Positions 1-17,147 of a DNA stretch of 64,000 bases are shown here, in pieces; position 1 is the first letter of the stretch; each line of letters begins with the position of its first letter. Location of the stretch: contig NOWV01000140.1 in NCBI GenBank assembly GCA_003344405.1, positions 1 to 64,000 on the forward strand. Direction: 5' to 3'. This stretch comes from Trichoplax sp. H2 (taxonomy: Eukaryota > Placozoa > Uniplacotomia > Trichoplacea). The position numbers were made by a program, and so were the translations under genes. The notes under the pieces were generated by a model, which was given only the letters and a program-made list of their open reading frames with translations, ran no database searches and was not told the DNA's origin.

Positions 1-560
1 TAGATAGTAGTTTGGTTATTTTTTAGCAATACAACACTGTAAACAATCTTGATGCATCCGGTCAATCGGTTTTAAGTCTAAGTAAATCATAAAGTGTCAT
101 GATCGTAGTACATCGGAAGAGAGCTATTGAGCATCATCTATTGGAGAATTTGCTAGCTGGCAGTAATCCAAAGAGCGACTATGCCTTCACCAGATAGTAA
201 TTTGGCTACATTTTAGCAATACAACACAGTAAACAACCTTGATACATCCTTTCCATTCGTTTTGTCTCTAAGTAAATCATAAAGTGTCATGATCGTAGTA
301 CATCGGAGAGCTATTGAACATCATCCATTGGAGAATTTGCAAGCTGCTAGTGGTCGACAGATCGGTCTTCGCAGCGTGCAGTATACTGTATTCCTCCTAT
401 CCGTGTCAACACTAGTACAGTACAACAAACTACTGCTGCCGTTCATAAGTTTACTACGAATATATCGGTGTATGGATAGTACTTATGTTGCATTTTAGCA
501 ATGCAACACTGTCAATAACATCCACTTCCCCTGGATATTTTTATTCCACCTTCAAGCCTT
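1..560. repeat. Diverged direct repeats, two copies plus a partial third
   Basis: A block at about 7-170 recurs at about 188-350 with indels. Shared landmarks are 'ttttagcaatacaacac', 'aagtaaatcataaagtgtca', 'gatcgtagtacatcgga' and 'ttggagaatttg'. A short third piece ('cattttagcaatgcaacac') lies near 488-510. The spacing is about 185 bp. Short ORFs across the block change frame between copies, so I see no coding signal. Confidence 0.75.
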
Positions 561-1860
561 CAGGCCATGCTAACCAGGGAGGCGAAATTATCAACATGCG
601 CGCATCAACACGATACAACTGCGGTGAGAATACCATATCGTATTCCATGGATTTTATTCTTGATTTACTCTTTCCTGCGATCATCCATAAAACAGGCAGG
701 AAGTTGAAGTGTTGCAGGACTAAAGTATGTAGTCTGATGTTTTGCAATGCCATGTTTTGCTCTATCATCATCATCATTTAGATGTTATTCTCGCAGTTGG
801 CCCTCCGGCAAAACTCCCGCCAGGGGCTCGCACTTTTCTAGCCAACAGTATAGTGTTCACAACACCTTGTTGTGCTCCATAGTTTTTATTATCCCTGAAC
901 GCCCTTCGACGATTGGATATCGGAGAATCGGCAATCTGTCCGGGAGTTTTTTTTACGAAATATGCTATCATAGGCAGTAATGTGTTTAAAACATGATGTT
1001 ATACAAGTGGCTTTTCTATCAATGGCTGGTACCAGTAAAGCGCCAAGACTAATCCTATCCATTGGGTAGGCTTTTGGGTACCGCCCCTTCGAATATGCGC
1101 AGTTGCTTTCCATCATATTTAAATTAGATAACTATCCATCGAACGGTTAACCGTTGGGCATCGTTCCGATTGATCATCTCTTCCAGCGAGAAAATGATCA
1201 AAATTGACCAAATTAGCTTCAGGAACAAGGACCGCCAGCTTCTGTTGGCATCATTCAAGCACAGTTAGGACCTTGGTTATACGATCGATCGTAAGTATCA
1301 TGATGAATGATGAATTGATGATGGTGAAGTGGATCGGTCAATCAACAATTTTCCTATCCATTTTCTGTTCATTCCTATTGAATTCCACTGTCTTGCTTAT
1401 AGCATTGCATTAGCTAGCAATAGGAAATGATGGCTGATATTAGCCATCATGTATTCACGATCCATTCGAATGAAAGATTATGAAATCATTTGATCCCATG
1501 TATTGGGTATCTGGGATGTACTATGTCTCACTTACAAGGGATTTGTTTTCAAATCGTCAATATTGCCAACGAGCAGTACTGATCCAATATCTTTTCTTGC
1601 CGCCTTATTAGGAAAAGCGGTTTGTATACCAGTGCGCAAAAAAGATCAACCCTATATCTACAGAGGCGTTGACGACAATCAAACAGCAGCTGGTAATAGA
1701 ATTACTGATTGCAGATTAGAGTTCCATTGGGATTTCGATCAATGGGCTTCGATCGAGAGTGAACATTGACGTTGTGCTCGATCGTTGTAGCTCGATCTTT
1801 CCTTGTTAACTTCTTCCAACATTGCAACAAGTACTCGTAGAAATAGCGCTATCCAAGGAA
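560..1860. other. Non-coding stretch upstream of ANKLE2
   Basis: I see no supported gene here. ORFs are short, mostly without ATG starts, and overlap on both strands. A GC-richer patch lies near 795-830. The last part presumably holds the ANKLE2 promoter and 5' UTR. Confidence 0.5.
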
Positions 1861-4800
1861 ATGGTTGCCTTAGCGATGGAAGACATTCGAGCCCGTATTG
1901 AGACTTTAGACGATAACGAATTAAGGCGAGAATTTAAAAATTTGGGTATAGATATAGGCCCCATTACTGCTACTACCAAAGCAACTTTTATCGGCTTATT
2001 GGCTAAAAAATTGCATCGATTAAATGGAGGTGAAGTTCCGCCCGACAACGATCAAGACACGGATGTTAAGGTAACATACTGTGCTATAATCTACCATATC
2101 CTATCATTCACTTGCTATCAGAACCATCTATTTTCGATACAGTCGTCCTACCATGTTATAATTTGATTATCATCGGTTCATGACCATGACAATTGATGTA
2201 CGTTTACATTGAAGCAACAATTGTTTTGATACCTTCAGGCCGTTTCAAATAACTCTATCAACAGCTCTGCCGTTTGCCGTAAGAGCAATTCTGATCAGAA
2301 GCCATCGATTTACTACGGAGTTTGGTTAGGTGATGATCAGCAATCAACCGAGTCTGTACCCACGACTCCACTAGTTTTCGATCGAAAGAGTGATTTAGAA
2401 AAGTACTTGAAAGGTCATAAAACTGCTAGGTTTAGAACTTTCAAGAGTAAAAACGACGCAGAATGTTATTCTTTATCGACATCGCAATATGTAGTCAACT
2501 CCTCGCTCAATGGCAGCAGTCTCGATACTGAACCCCCACAACAGTACCATGGTCCATCTCGGACGATCATTAGTCACTTGCAACGTGCTGCTAGGTGTGG
2601 CTTGCTAGAACAGTATTCTGATCTAGTGGAGCAAAATCCTCGATGTTTACTTACTGCAGGTTAGAAAGGAATATTAATAGACATTTTAACTGTAAATTTT
2701 AAATTTTATCAAAGCCGTTCATAGTAATGTGTATCATTTACTGATGAAAAAATTGATAACGAGTAATTACTTTATACGTGCAACTGACTATTCCATCAAT
2801 CCCAACTCATACCATGGCTAGTAATACAGTACTTCTGCAGGGACACGATCGTTTCCTAGTCACTGAAATGATTCCCATCCATATTATAAAATTGTTACGT
2901 AAATTGTACTGCTTAGGAAAAATGGATGCATCCCTTACTGTGACTAGTGTCTGCAATTTTTGTCTATGTGAAATCCGAGTTCAATTATTTTAAAGTTTAA
3001 AGTTACTATTACGTGTCTTATGTTATGAAATGGATTCTTTTTATGGGCACTAGTACATATCTTGCTTATACTTATACTTGGTGTTTATTGATGGAATAGC
3101 AAAGTACATACAATTTGTTGATGGGATGAGTACATTATGTCAACATGTTATAGATTTGTCATTGTTTTTATTGAGATACAGCGATTGATATATAAAGGTT
3201 AACTAAAACTACAAGTTGTGATACCTATAGTATAATGTACCATAATAAGTGATATGTTGGTAATAATGGCAGCTTCAGCATACTTGCAACTTAGCATTTG
3301 ATCAATCCAAGCTCATACCATGGCTAGTAATATAGTGCTACTGCAGCAACGCTCTAGTTTACTACTGACTGAAGAGATTCTCATGCGTATTATAAAATAG
3401 TTGGACAATGGTAGTACTTAGGAAAATGCATTGATCGTTTATAGCCGCTGTATGCAATTTTATCCATATGTAAACCTAGTTGAAGTATTTTCAAAGTTAT
3501 AACTAGCCCCTCAGGTTATAAAATGGATTCTTTTCAATAGGTAGTTAATGATGGACTACAAAGGTACAAACAGTAGATTGATGGATGAATACTTTACGTC
3601 AACACATCTACAGATTTGTAATTGTGTATAGTAACTCCAAGTATGAGATACTGCGATTGATGACATGCTATTCTAAAGCTAGATTAGGTTAATGTTTACG
3701 AATGATCAGATGATATGATCGCGTGCGATTTTGTATGAGTAAACAATACGAGTTTTCTAAATAACTCGTTTTATTCATTTTTTGGTTAGTCTTTACGATG
3801 ATCAGATGACACGGTAGCGTGCAGTTAGTATGAGTCAACAAAACCGAGCTAAATAACTCGATTTATTCGTTTTTTCTTGTAGTTGAAACCCCGGTTATTC
3901 TCCAAGAAGGCTTACGTTATAATGCAATGCACTTTGGATCACATTATAATCAGCCTGAAATCTGCCAATATGTTATTGATAAATGTAAAGATTTGCAATT
4001 TTGGAAAAAGTTATATCCCAACGATGATTCTGAACAGCTGGGTCAAAATTGCATCAACATAGCTCTGGATCGTTACTTGAATACACCGGACAAAATGGTT
4101 ATAAATCATACTATCTAATCTTTATAGCAGATGCTTTAAGGATGCTTACTTTAATGGCATTCGTTTTGCTTGTTTAGTGTAGAATTCTAATAAAAAAAAT
4201 CTTATTACTATTCTCGGATTTAGCTGGCGGAGACACCGCTACATTTTGCTTGCAAGTTTGGTTTCACTGAGGTGGTTAAGAATCTACTCCATGAACCTGC
4301 AACCTTGAGAAATTGTAAAAATAAACACGGCAAGCTACCATTCGACGTAAGCCATTTTATAAAGTAAACTTTCAAACTTACTACACTAAGTGCACATCAA
4401 GTCCCTTCACTCTAAGAATTACGTATCGTGAAAAAAGTACCATTACCATAGGCATGGGTTCTCCAAGTAGAACGTATTGTAGCGTATTATTTGCGCCCAA
4501 CTGATGCCACTGCAATAGTCTCGTATTAATAATGTTATGAGTTCACTAATTAATTATAGTCTCTTTTTAAGTACACAAGCAGAAGTTGCATAAATCCTTA
4601 TGGCTTATTCAGTACTTTCTTATTCAACTATTGTGTATGCCTATTTTTATGATTTGCTTTCCACGCATTTTGATATGGGTTCTGTATAGATTATCATTTG
4701 AGCAATCATATTCCTTTCTGATTTTTCTACACAGCTTATATGTACCCGATACAACAATGAAGATAAACAAGAAGTTAAAGAATCGATAGAAAATTTATTT

Positions 4801-6470
4801 ACAGGTTACATATTAAATTACTCCTTAAAACAATTCGATTTTGCACATGGCCTATTCGTGAGATAAGGTAGTTAATCTTCCTATGATCGTACACATTTAT
4901 GTAGAACATTACTTTGTCCCAATTTACCGGGAAGATGATAATGTTGTACCGCCAAAGCTTGGTACGCCGTGCAAGTCAGATCAAATTAATTTGAGCTTTG
5001 ACGAAAGTCTGTTAGACAAAGCATTATCACCAATCGATCCCAAGCGAGTCCTAAGAGCCTACGCAGGTCCAACTTCTCCTGCTTTGGTAAGCTTCAATTA
5101 ACCTATGGTATAGTTAATAGATGAGTTTATTATTTAAAATGAGATTAGAAATACTTCTGGATCGTACTGTACTGTACATAAGTACTGTATTCTTTTGGCG
5201 GATAAACATTGCATTTTATAATATTAAAAATCTCTTTTCCGTTATCTGTATTTATCAATAACATAAGGCAAAGGAATTTCATAAATTGCTGGTAACTCCA
5301 TCGAGTATAGAAAAACGACGGGCTTACTCTGATATCAAGTGCCGAGATAGCGAGAAAGGAATCGAAAGAGTTGCCAGGTATGGCCGGGTATTCGATGATA
5401 GTTGGGACTTTAATGATGCCTATATATGTATTCTATTATCCAATGTTGTTACCCGTATGTACGTAGATTGGTTAGTCAACGTTCTGCCATTGATTCACCT
5501 CTGATTATTATATGCTATGATATTTCTCGATCTAGATCACTTGCACGAGATATGCAGGTTCCTTGGAAAGAATATTGGAAATTTATGGATGGTTATGCAG
5601 ATTTTATGACTTCTGATGGATTAATGAAGCTAGAGAAATATCTAAAAGAATCGAAAGCAAAGACATCAACCGCCAAAACAACGGGTTCGTAGCATGATTT
5701 TATATTTTACTTATCATCCATGTGCATTGTACGGTATAAACATCAGATAGATAGTTTGCAGATATTCGACATTATATATTTACGGTATGGGAAATATAGG
5801 TATTATTTTACTACTAGTAAAAGCTTGAACTGAAAATTACTCTATCTTTATTGCATTGGGCTGCATGCGTTTCCGTAGAATTAGATAATGTTACATCCAA
5901 GCTGGATACTATGAATTTAAGCGGTACTCCTGAAAGCAACACAACACCTCGACGTGGTGAATCGGACATGGAGACGGAAACAGATGAAAATACAGATGGA
6001 TTTCTTGTCGGGTAATTAAATTTCATTTTATTCTCAACCGGAGAATTTCATAGCAAAACATAGCAATAGCCATATTAAATAAGTTAGTATTTCAATTTTG
6101 ATGTGGTATTCAATTAACATGCCTGTATTCAAATGCATTGAAGATACAGTTGTATTTATTGTATGGATATCTGGCTTTTTAAGTAGAAAAATTGCTGGTG
6201 TCGATTTGGATGTAATGCGAGCAATAAGGCCAGAAGATCTTGATAGCAATAAGTATCCACTTGTAACTGAGTGGTACAATAAAGTTTCTTCCAAAGCCAA
6301 TGCAGATCAAAGTTACGATAGGTAAATGCATTGATGATAGTAGCATGCATGAAGTAAATGTAATTTAACTACGTGATCATTTCTCTGTTGACATTCTGAC
6401 TGTTATGCCAATTTTGAATTACCACAGGTTGAGAAAGAAACAGCTTGGTAAACGGATCTTATTCAAGTAA
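1861..6470 (+). CDS. ANKLE2: ANKLE2, LEM-domain and ankyrin-repeat protein
   Basis: Rebuilt as 11 exons: 1861-2070, 2239-2659, 3883-4097, 4224-4346, 4735-4804, 4905-5086, 5268-5377, 5536-5684, 5879-6011, 6184-6321, 6428-6470. All splice phases agree, giving about 597 aa. Exon 1 carries a LEM domain (LDDNELRREFKNLGI) that would bind BAF. Exon 2 carries the caulimovirus-viroplasmin-like fold (IYYGVWLGDD). Exons 3-4 carry the ankyrin region (VILQEGLRYNAMHFG, then LAETPLHFACKFGF). Exons 5-8 match the conserved ANKLE2 core (RAYAGPTSPAL, VPWKEYWKFMDGYADF), and exons 9-10 the conserved C-terminal segment. In animals ANKLE2 promotes BAF dephosphorylation during nuclear-envelope reassembly through PP2A and VRK1. 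ATG 1861 is chosen because upstream sequence in frame has no ATG; ATG 1876 is an alternative. No N-terminal membrane segment is visible, unlike the human protein, so a further 5' exon is possible. Confidence 0.9.
2770..3665 (+). repeat. Diverged ~500 bp tandem duplication in ANKLE2 intron 2
   Basis: The block at about 2775-3170 recurs at about 3285-3630. Shared landmarks are 'aactcatacc/agctcatacc atggctagtaata', 'ctgcag', 'aaatggattctttt' and 'tgtcaacatg/cgtcaacaca'. Copy 1 has an open frame of about 70 codons from near ATG 2816. Copy 2 has stops and shifts in the same frame. The frame in copy 1 (LVTEMIPIHIIKLL and following) weakly resembles an F-box helix, so this may be a decayed gene fragment caught in the intron. 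Confidence 0.65.
3686..3878 (+). repeat. ~95 bp tandem duplication before ANKLE2 exon 3
   Basis: Two adjacent copies at about 3688-3782 and 3784-3876 share 'gatcagatga', 'cgtgc', 'agtatgagt', 'aaataactcg' and 'tttattcgtttttt'. The second copy supplies the pyrimidine tract and runs into the acceptor of exon 3 at 3882/3883. Confidence 0.75.
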
Positions 6471-9222
6471 CTTTAAAACGGAAAGGTTCTGCTAATAGAG
6501 CATAAATAATAATATACATAGTACAATATGGTATACCGTCATCTTATGCATGACATTCAATTCTCAGAGATCTGTATCCTTTGAATTTAAATTTCAAGCT
6601 ATAGCACTTTTGCTAACTCATGTACAGGTGTATTGATCATGTTAGATCACCATCAACTTGCACTGTTTTCTATATCGTATGGTACTTTATTAGATTGTAC
6701 AGTAATCATTTTCAGCGATAGTGAACCATAACGGGTAATTGGACAGGGTAAATGTAAATTTAAAACTTAATCCTACAGGCATATTGTACTGTACTTTGGT
6801 GTCATGGATGTGATGTACCTAGCTGTACCATACCTATCAATGTCAAAATTTTTTCTCACTTTAATGTTTATTTTTCACCAAGCAATGGCTAATACACCAA
6901 ACACGTTTGAATTCAATATTGCCTAACTTTGTTTATTCATTTCTGTCAAGAAATAGATGCATATACCATAATTTATGGTTGTTTATAAAATAGATACGTT
7001 CACAATATGTAAAATAGTACTAGCGATAAAGATTTATTCTACGTTCTAGATTGAACGCTTGCGAATAGTATGTGATTGTATTACTCTCTCGATTTATTGT
7101 GGAATGGTCAATTTAATTTAGAAATTCTGAACATATCCAAGTATGAATTATATACCAAACACGTAAGTTGTCCTTTGATGAATAGCACTAGGATGACTTG
7201 GGTTAATCATTTCTGATGTAATCGCCATACCTTTTTAAAGTTCTAATGGTACTACTAACACCGTTTTAAAAAGTATTTTGAAATAAAATCTATTCTCAAA
7301 AATTGGTTAAACTTCGCTTATCGTGGTTTATGGCGATGTTTGTATGATGGTCAGCAACCATATCTGCTTGCACTATCTATTTATCCAAGGTTTCTAACAT
7401 TTTATGACAATAAGCGTTTGGAGAATTTAACCAACTTGGCGTAAAACGCTAGAACTATAGCCAATGAAAAAGTATTAACATTTTAGTCAATGATCTTTGA
7501 GAGCATTTGCCAGTTTATTTCTTTCGCGGTCTCTGTCATTGAGAAAATTAGGCCCATCTTTTTTGAGTCCTTAGCTAAATTATATTCTATACTGGGTGAT
7601 GAATACTGTAATACACATAAGTGCTCGATATTGACTATCAGTATCATTGCAAAGTACTGCTGTAAAGCGATGACGGATTGGATGTGACTGATAAATTCGA
7701 GCAATTTCCTTCTACTTTTTCAATTGCCTGGTGTGTGTACGATTTTAGCCTTATGTGTTAGACTTTCTTAACGCATTTAGCTCCTATCAGCTTGTGATTT
7801 TGTTTTGTTTTCTCGTGATGATTCCCTCAACTGTTCTGCTGCATATCTATATGATTTTGATGTGCTAGACTGCACGTTTAGTATCTATCCTTGCACCAGG
7901 CTGCGGTCTTGTTTCTTTTGTATTGATGATGTTGTAGGTATTTCTTATTGATGATCACTGCATAGAATCAAGTCTTTCCTGCTTCCCGTATGCTTAGGGA
8001 TATCGAAGCGGTATGCTTGTATAGTATAGAGACTGTATAATTTCTTTATTGACAAAATCTATCGGATTGTTATCTTCCCGAGCGCGATGGATGGAGACGA
8101 TATATTTTGTGAAATAAGGGACTCTGGTTAGCACGCCATTTATCCATTCTTGGATCGTATGATGGAATTGAGTTTAACTAGACTGTAATGTAGTAAACAT
8201 AGAATTAAGCAATAGCTGGACACGAGAGTAACGAAATAGGAATAAAGAGCGTATTCAATTGCAGCCTGAGGAAGTGTCAAAGCTGCTTGAAACATATATA
8301 ACGATACATTCAGAAAAAACTATATGGACGGAATAGATTGTTCATTTCAGGCTAAGTTGGATAATCACTCGGAAAATACGTTATTCATTTTCGTCAAGGT
8401 TAAGAGGGTAATAGCTCACTTTGCGTAGCACCTCTCTACAAACGTACAAACGATCGCTATACTTGTTATGGCTGAATACTCCTTTTGCATCTTGTCTAGC
8501 CTTGGCAACGATATGTTTGATCATGAGAGAAATGATACATTTTCCCTATTATTATAATTTTGTAATAGGAAGACCTTTACTTTGCCTATCTCATGCTATC
8601 GCAAAGTTGCTTATGACTGCAACTTTTGACAAGTGCTAGTAATACTGTACTGGACTACTAGAAAAAAGCCTTTCTTCTATTCCATGGCTAATATCAAACC
8701 TCAAGCAAAGGGAAAGCAACTTTCTCTTTGATACGACTCTGATTGTGTGAGTAGGACTGACTTCAGCTGCAAGATTCCATGCACTTACAGTAGTATCTAG
8801 CGTTGGAAGCGGAAGGCTACCATGTGCGGCTGTGCCTTCCTAACTATGCCTACTTTGCTTTACCCATATCTTCCGAAATCATGCTTAACATGGCATGTAA
8901 TCTCCTGATATCAGGCTATATCGAGACATGCATAGACTTTGCTTTGTCGGCATTTTGCTCAAGCTTCAACTATTCAACATTGCAAACTCAAAGTATGACC
9001 TGACTTCAACTGGCAGATAGCATTCGCTCAAGATTAATTCGTCCACTGTTCTGTGCGTCTAACAAAGACGATAATATTATTCTGGCAGTAATATAATGCT
9101 TTAGAGTAGTGCTAGACAACAACGGCTACTGAAATACGATCACACAGGTAAAACATGGCCTCGATGAACGGGTGTTGATAAAGTTTTAATGTTAGGCTAA
9201 AGAGAAAGTTGGGTCATCAAGG
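6471..9222. other. Intergenic stretch, no gene seen
   Basis: ORFs are 60-75 codons, overlap on opposite strands (for example 7483-7704), and show no recognisable protein or linked splice sites. ANKLE2 polyadenylation presumably falls just after 6470, where 'cataaataataat' is the nearest AATAAA-like sequence. Confidence 0.5.
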
Positions 9223-10080
9223 AACGGAAAGTCAAGACTGCACATTGAAGGTATCTATTCTGTGGAACAGAAATGTGTGAAATAAATGTCGCCCCTTATA
9301 GTATAGTGTCAAGATTTTCTACGCCATCTCCTTTACATCTTCTGATACACTGCGCGATGAGTGGGCTGCGCTTTCTTCGCAGAGGCTACAGTGTACAGTC
9401 ACGAACTTCTACAGTGTACTGTACTGTACAGACACCAGACAAGTACAAGATGTACTGTACAGTCTGTACAGTATTAGTAAAGACCCGCAGAGTACTGAAA
9501 TTGTGGTCTCCAGTCCACCGTCCGAACATCCTGACATCGAAAACACTTCATTGACTGATTGTGGTCATTTCAGTACCCCTTTTGTTATTGACGTGGTTGG
9601 ACTGTCCAGTGACGGAAAGTCAAGACTGCACAGCGCACAGTGCACATTGAAGGTATCTATTTTGTAGAACAGAAATGTGTGAAATAAATGTCGCCCTTAT
9701 AGTAGAGTGTCAGGATTTTCTACGCCATTTACTTTACATCTTCGGATACACTGCGCGATAACTTGTCTGCGCTTTCTTCGCACAGGCTACAGTGTACAGT
9801 GTACAGTCACGCACTTCTACAGTGTACTGTACAGTACAGTACAGTACTGTACACAAGACAAGTACAGTACAAGATGTACAGTACATGTACTGTACGTACT
9901 GTACTCAGTGTACTGTACTGTACTGTACTGTGTACAGCATTAGTAAAGACCGGGAGAGTACTGAAATTGTGGTCTCCTGTCCACCGTCCGAACGTCCTAA
10001 CATCGAAAACATTTCATTGACTGATTGTGGTCGTTTCAATACCCCTTTTGTTATTGACGTGGTTGAACTGTCCTGTGACG
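9223..10080 (+). repeat. ~400-450 bp tandem duplication with palindromic microsatellite
   Basis: Copy 1 (about 9223-9612) and copy 2 (about 9613-10080) both start with 'acggaaagtcaagactgcac' and share 'cagaaatgtgtgaaataaat', 'acactgcgcgat', 'ctgcgctttcttcgca' and 'ccaccgtccgaac'. Each contains runs built from GTACT/AGTAC units: short in copy 1 (about 9410-9475) and expanded in copy 2 (about 9790-9940). The expansion explains most of the length difference. The 3' third of each copy keeps one open frame (STEIVVS...PPSE) for about 45 codons. Confidence 0.85.
9785..9942. repeat. GTACT/AGTAC self-complementary microsatellite
   Basis: The tract is almost wholly built of 'tactgtac', 'acagtac' and 'tgtacagt' blocks. 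Because the unit is close to its own reverse complement, both strands can fold into hairpins or a cruciform. Apparent ORFs across it are low-complexity Tyr/Cys/Thr/Val strings and are not genes. Confidence 0.85.
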
Positions 10081-10466
10081 ATTGTCAGCCAACGAGCCCC
10101 ATACAGGTCGTCTGCGATGTGTCACCTATCGGTGTAGTCACTCGCCCGTGGCATCGTAGTCCAAGACAACACTGCTTTCTTCTTGCTTCTCTTTGAATTC
10201 TTTCTCTCTTTGCCATTTTACTCTATTCCGTTGATTGAAATTTCTTATTTTCGGCCTTCTTTCCCTTGGATTAGACACTTCTCTCGGCGTTATTGCGTTG
10301 ATCTGGCCAGTGGTGATCAAGGTAAGCAACAACGTCTTGAAAGATTGATTGTTTCCATTGGCAAGGAGCGAGAGAACATTACGTCAGCAAAGGCTTGCAA
10401 CTTACATTCATTGAATTACAAGCGTTGACAATTTCCTTCATTGGCGGTCCATGATTGCTCGCAATC

Positions 10467-14879
<4,413 letters not shown>

Positions 14880-17147
14880 GTCATATTTTGATGCAAGTAC
14901 TTAATTTTCTATTTATGGTATGTTTAATAACGGTAATATAATATTACTATAATACTTATCATGATTTTATCATCTCCAATCTTGGAAAATGTCATACTAA
15001 ATCCTTCAAGAAGTTGCATTTATAGCATTTACATAATTAGATAATTTCATATTATTGTTCGAAAACGTGGATCGTATCTTTAAGCCTAACTTTTAATTGT
15101 GTATCATATCTGTAACATAGAAATCAAATTTAAAACATCGCACCTATTACGTAACATATTTGATACAATTCTCGATTCTTGACAACATTTTAGAGCACAG
15201 TTTGCACTAAAAGTGCAAGTTAATTTAATTTATTATTGCCTACCCTATATTGAAATTCATCGCATATTATTTCGAGATTAAAACTGGGACTATTACAATG
15301 CATAGGTAATCAGAAAATGCACGCTGTAAAATATCCCCTGAAATCTTTATACTATATTATCGTTATTTTCTTGACTATAATTTATCAGCACATCTAGTCT
15401 ACTATCCTTAATTACTGAAATGCCTTCGCACAATTGTGTCATGTCATATAAGTTACTTTATATAAGATTGATATTCTAACGCGGTTCAAATTTAACTATA
15501 TCATGTAAAATATTTTACTAAAAGGAATGAATTGTATCGTTTTGTCCCATAATTAGGAAAGTTTATAATCCAATTTATAGCCTGATTTAAAGACAGATTA
15601 CCATAATCACACTTTGCGTCATATCTGCGTTCTTATTGTCGTTGTGATTCTACTATTAGAACATTTCATCTACTCGTATATCTATGTATTATTTCTGATT
15701 TATTCATTGCCATATTCTATGAAACTGTCTGAAAATTAATAAACATATTAGAAAGAGCGGTGATCAATTTTTATTCTGTATCGATGGATTCTATGTCTAG
15801 TTTCTGATGCAGTTACCTTTTTTCGCCATCTTTGCCTTCATCTAAAAATAAGCTACTATAATATTAATGAAAATAAACGTATATCACTGGAAAAGCTACC
15901 CATGCATTGCTTGTGACGAGGTAGATCAAAATCTCATGCTTTATGTACAACAATGGCCTAAATTTGAGCATATGCTCTAAAGGTGTTCGCTCCAATAAAA
16001 TTAACTGACCAAACCAATGTAGGTATTTCCGTTACCAGTTATAAAGATTCTATAAAGCTATTTTCTCGCATATATTTTGATGCAAGGGAAAACTATCAAG
16101 AGAAATACGTACTTTATCGGTATCAGGAATAAGGAAATGATGATTTATATATTTGGAGTTAGGTAACGGTTAATAAATGCTCTATTAAAACAAAATTATA
16201 CTTGCCTATAAAATTAGCTGTACAGTAGTGTCAAGGCAGAATGTTCCTACATTTACAGACACTTGCACGATTGATTTGTTCCCGTCAACTATTGAAAAAT
16301 TCCTTTATTTAATTGTTGCATATTTTAAATACCATAATAAAATTTGATGTATACGCGTATACAGAAAGAGTTTATTAATATCATCCCGCAATTAAGCTTT
16401 AATTTATTTAAAATAAACTTGCTTTCATGTTATAATATTGCGGTATTCAAATTATTATCGCAAGTATTGCAAACTTCATGTAAAAGTTGGAAGACCACAC
16501 AGAACATGAAATTACCAATGACAAATCGTTCAGGACGACAAATAGTATATAAACTTAATACTCAGTCAATTTACAGCAGCCAGCGTTGTAATTATAATGT
16601 TCTAGGGTTAATGTGATATTTTACGGGATATTAAGTTTATAAATCAATTAATATCACTCTCAAGATAACAGAATGCTGTATTGTCATATTAACTAATCCT
16701 GACACCAAACAAAAATCAATCCTATAGAATACTATGTAAAGTATTTACTCAGTATAGTAGACTGACGTAAAAGTACTTTGTCTAAAAATTGGATGAATAC
16801 ATTTCATTTTCTGTCCGTAAATTATCACAACAACAAAACTATTAACTACGCGATCAGCCAGAAAAATCCAATCTTAATGTGTTCCTTTAATGAAAATATA
16901 ATCATGTAATAAAAATTCCTGACAGTCCAACAACTATACCAAAAATTGAATAATTAAATCCATATTGAGAAGTGGTTACATATAATTGTACTAACATAAA
17001 AAAGGGATTCAATGAATTTTTTAGTTAAAGATGCTTAACAGGAAAACTTTTACAAATACATGTGCATGAATCTCCGCCAAATCGAAAGTATTATTGAAAT
17101 AAATATGAAACTGGATTGTTACAGAACAAAGAATTTCCAATGGGCAA
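14880..17147. other. Intergenic stretch between CHIC and MTMR 3' ends
   Basis: CHIC (+) and MTMR (-) converge here. The longest ATG ORF (16344-16616, 90 codons) has no recognisable motif and lies in AT-rich sequence. I see no RNA gene or repeat. Confidence 0.5.

Noticed and set aside
6098-6183. Extending ANKLE2 exon 10 upstream to ATG 6098
   Set aside because: Only the acceptor at 6183 fits the phase of the previous exon and the conserved C-terminal pattern.
9707-10196. Three overlapping + strand ORFs of 78-134 codons
   Set aside because: Most of their length is translation of the GTACT microsatellite; composition is a Tyr/Cys/Thr/Val loop, not protein-like.
16344-16616. 90-codon ORF with ATG
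   Set aside because: No motif, AT-rich, no splice partner; expected by chance in intergenic DNA of this composition.
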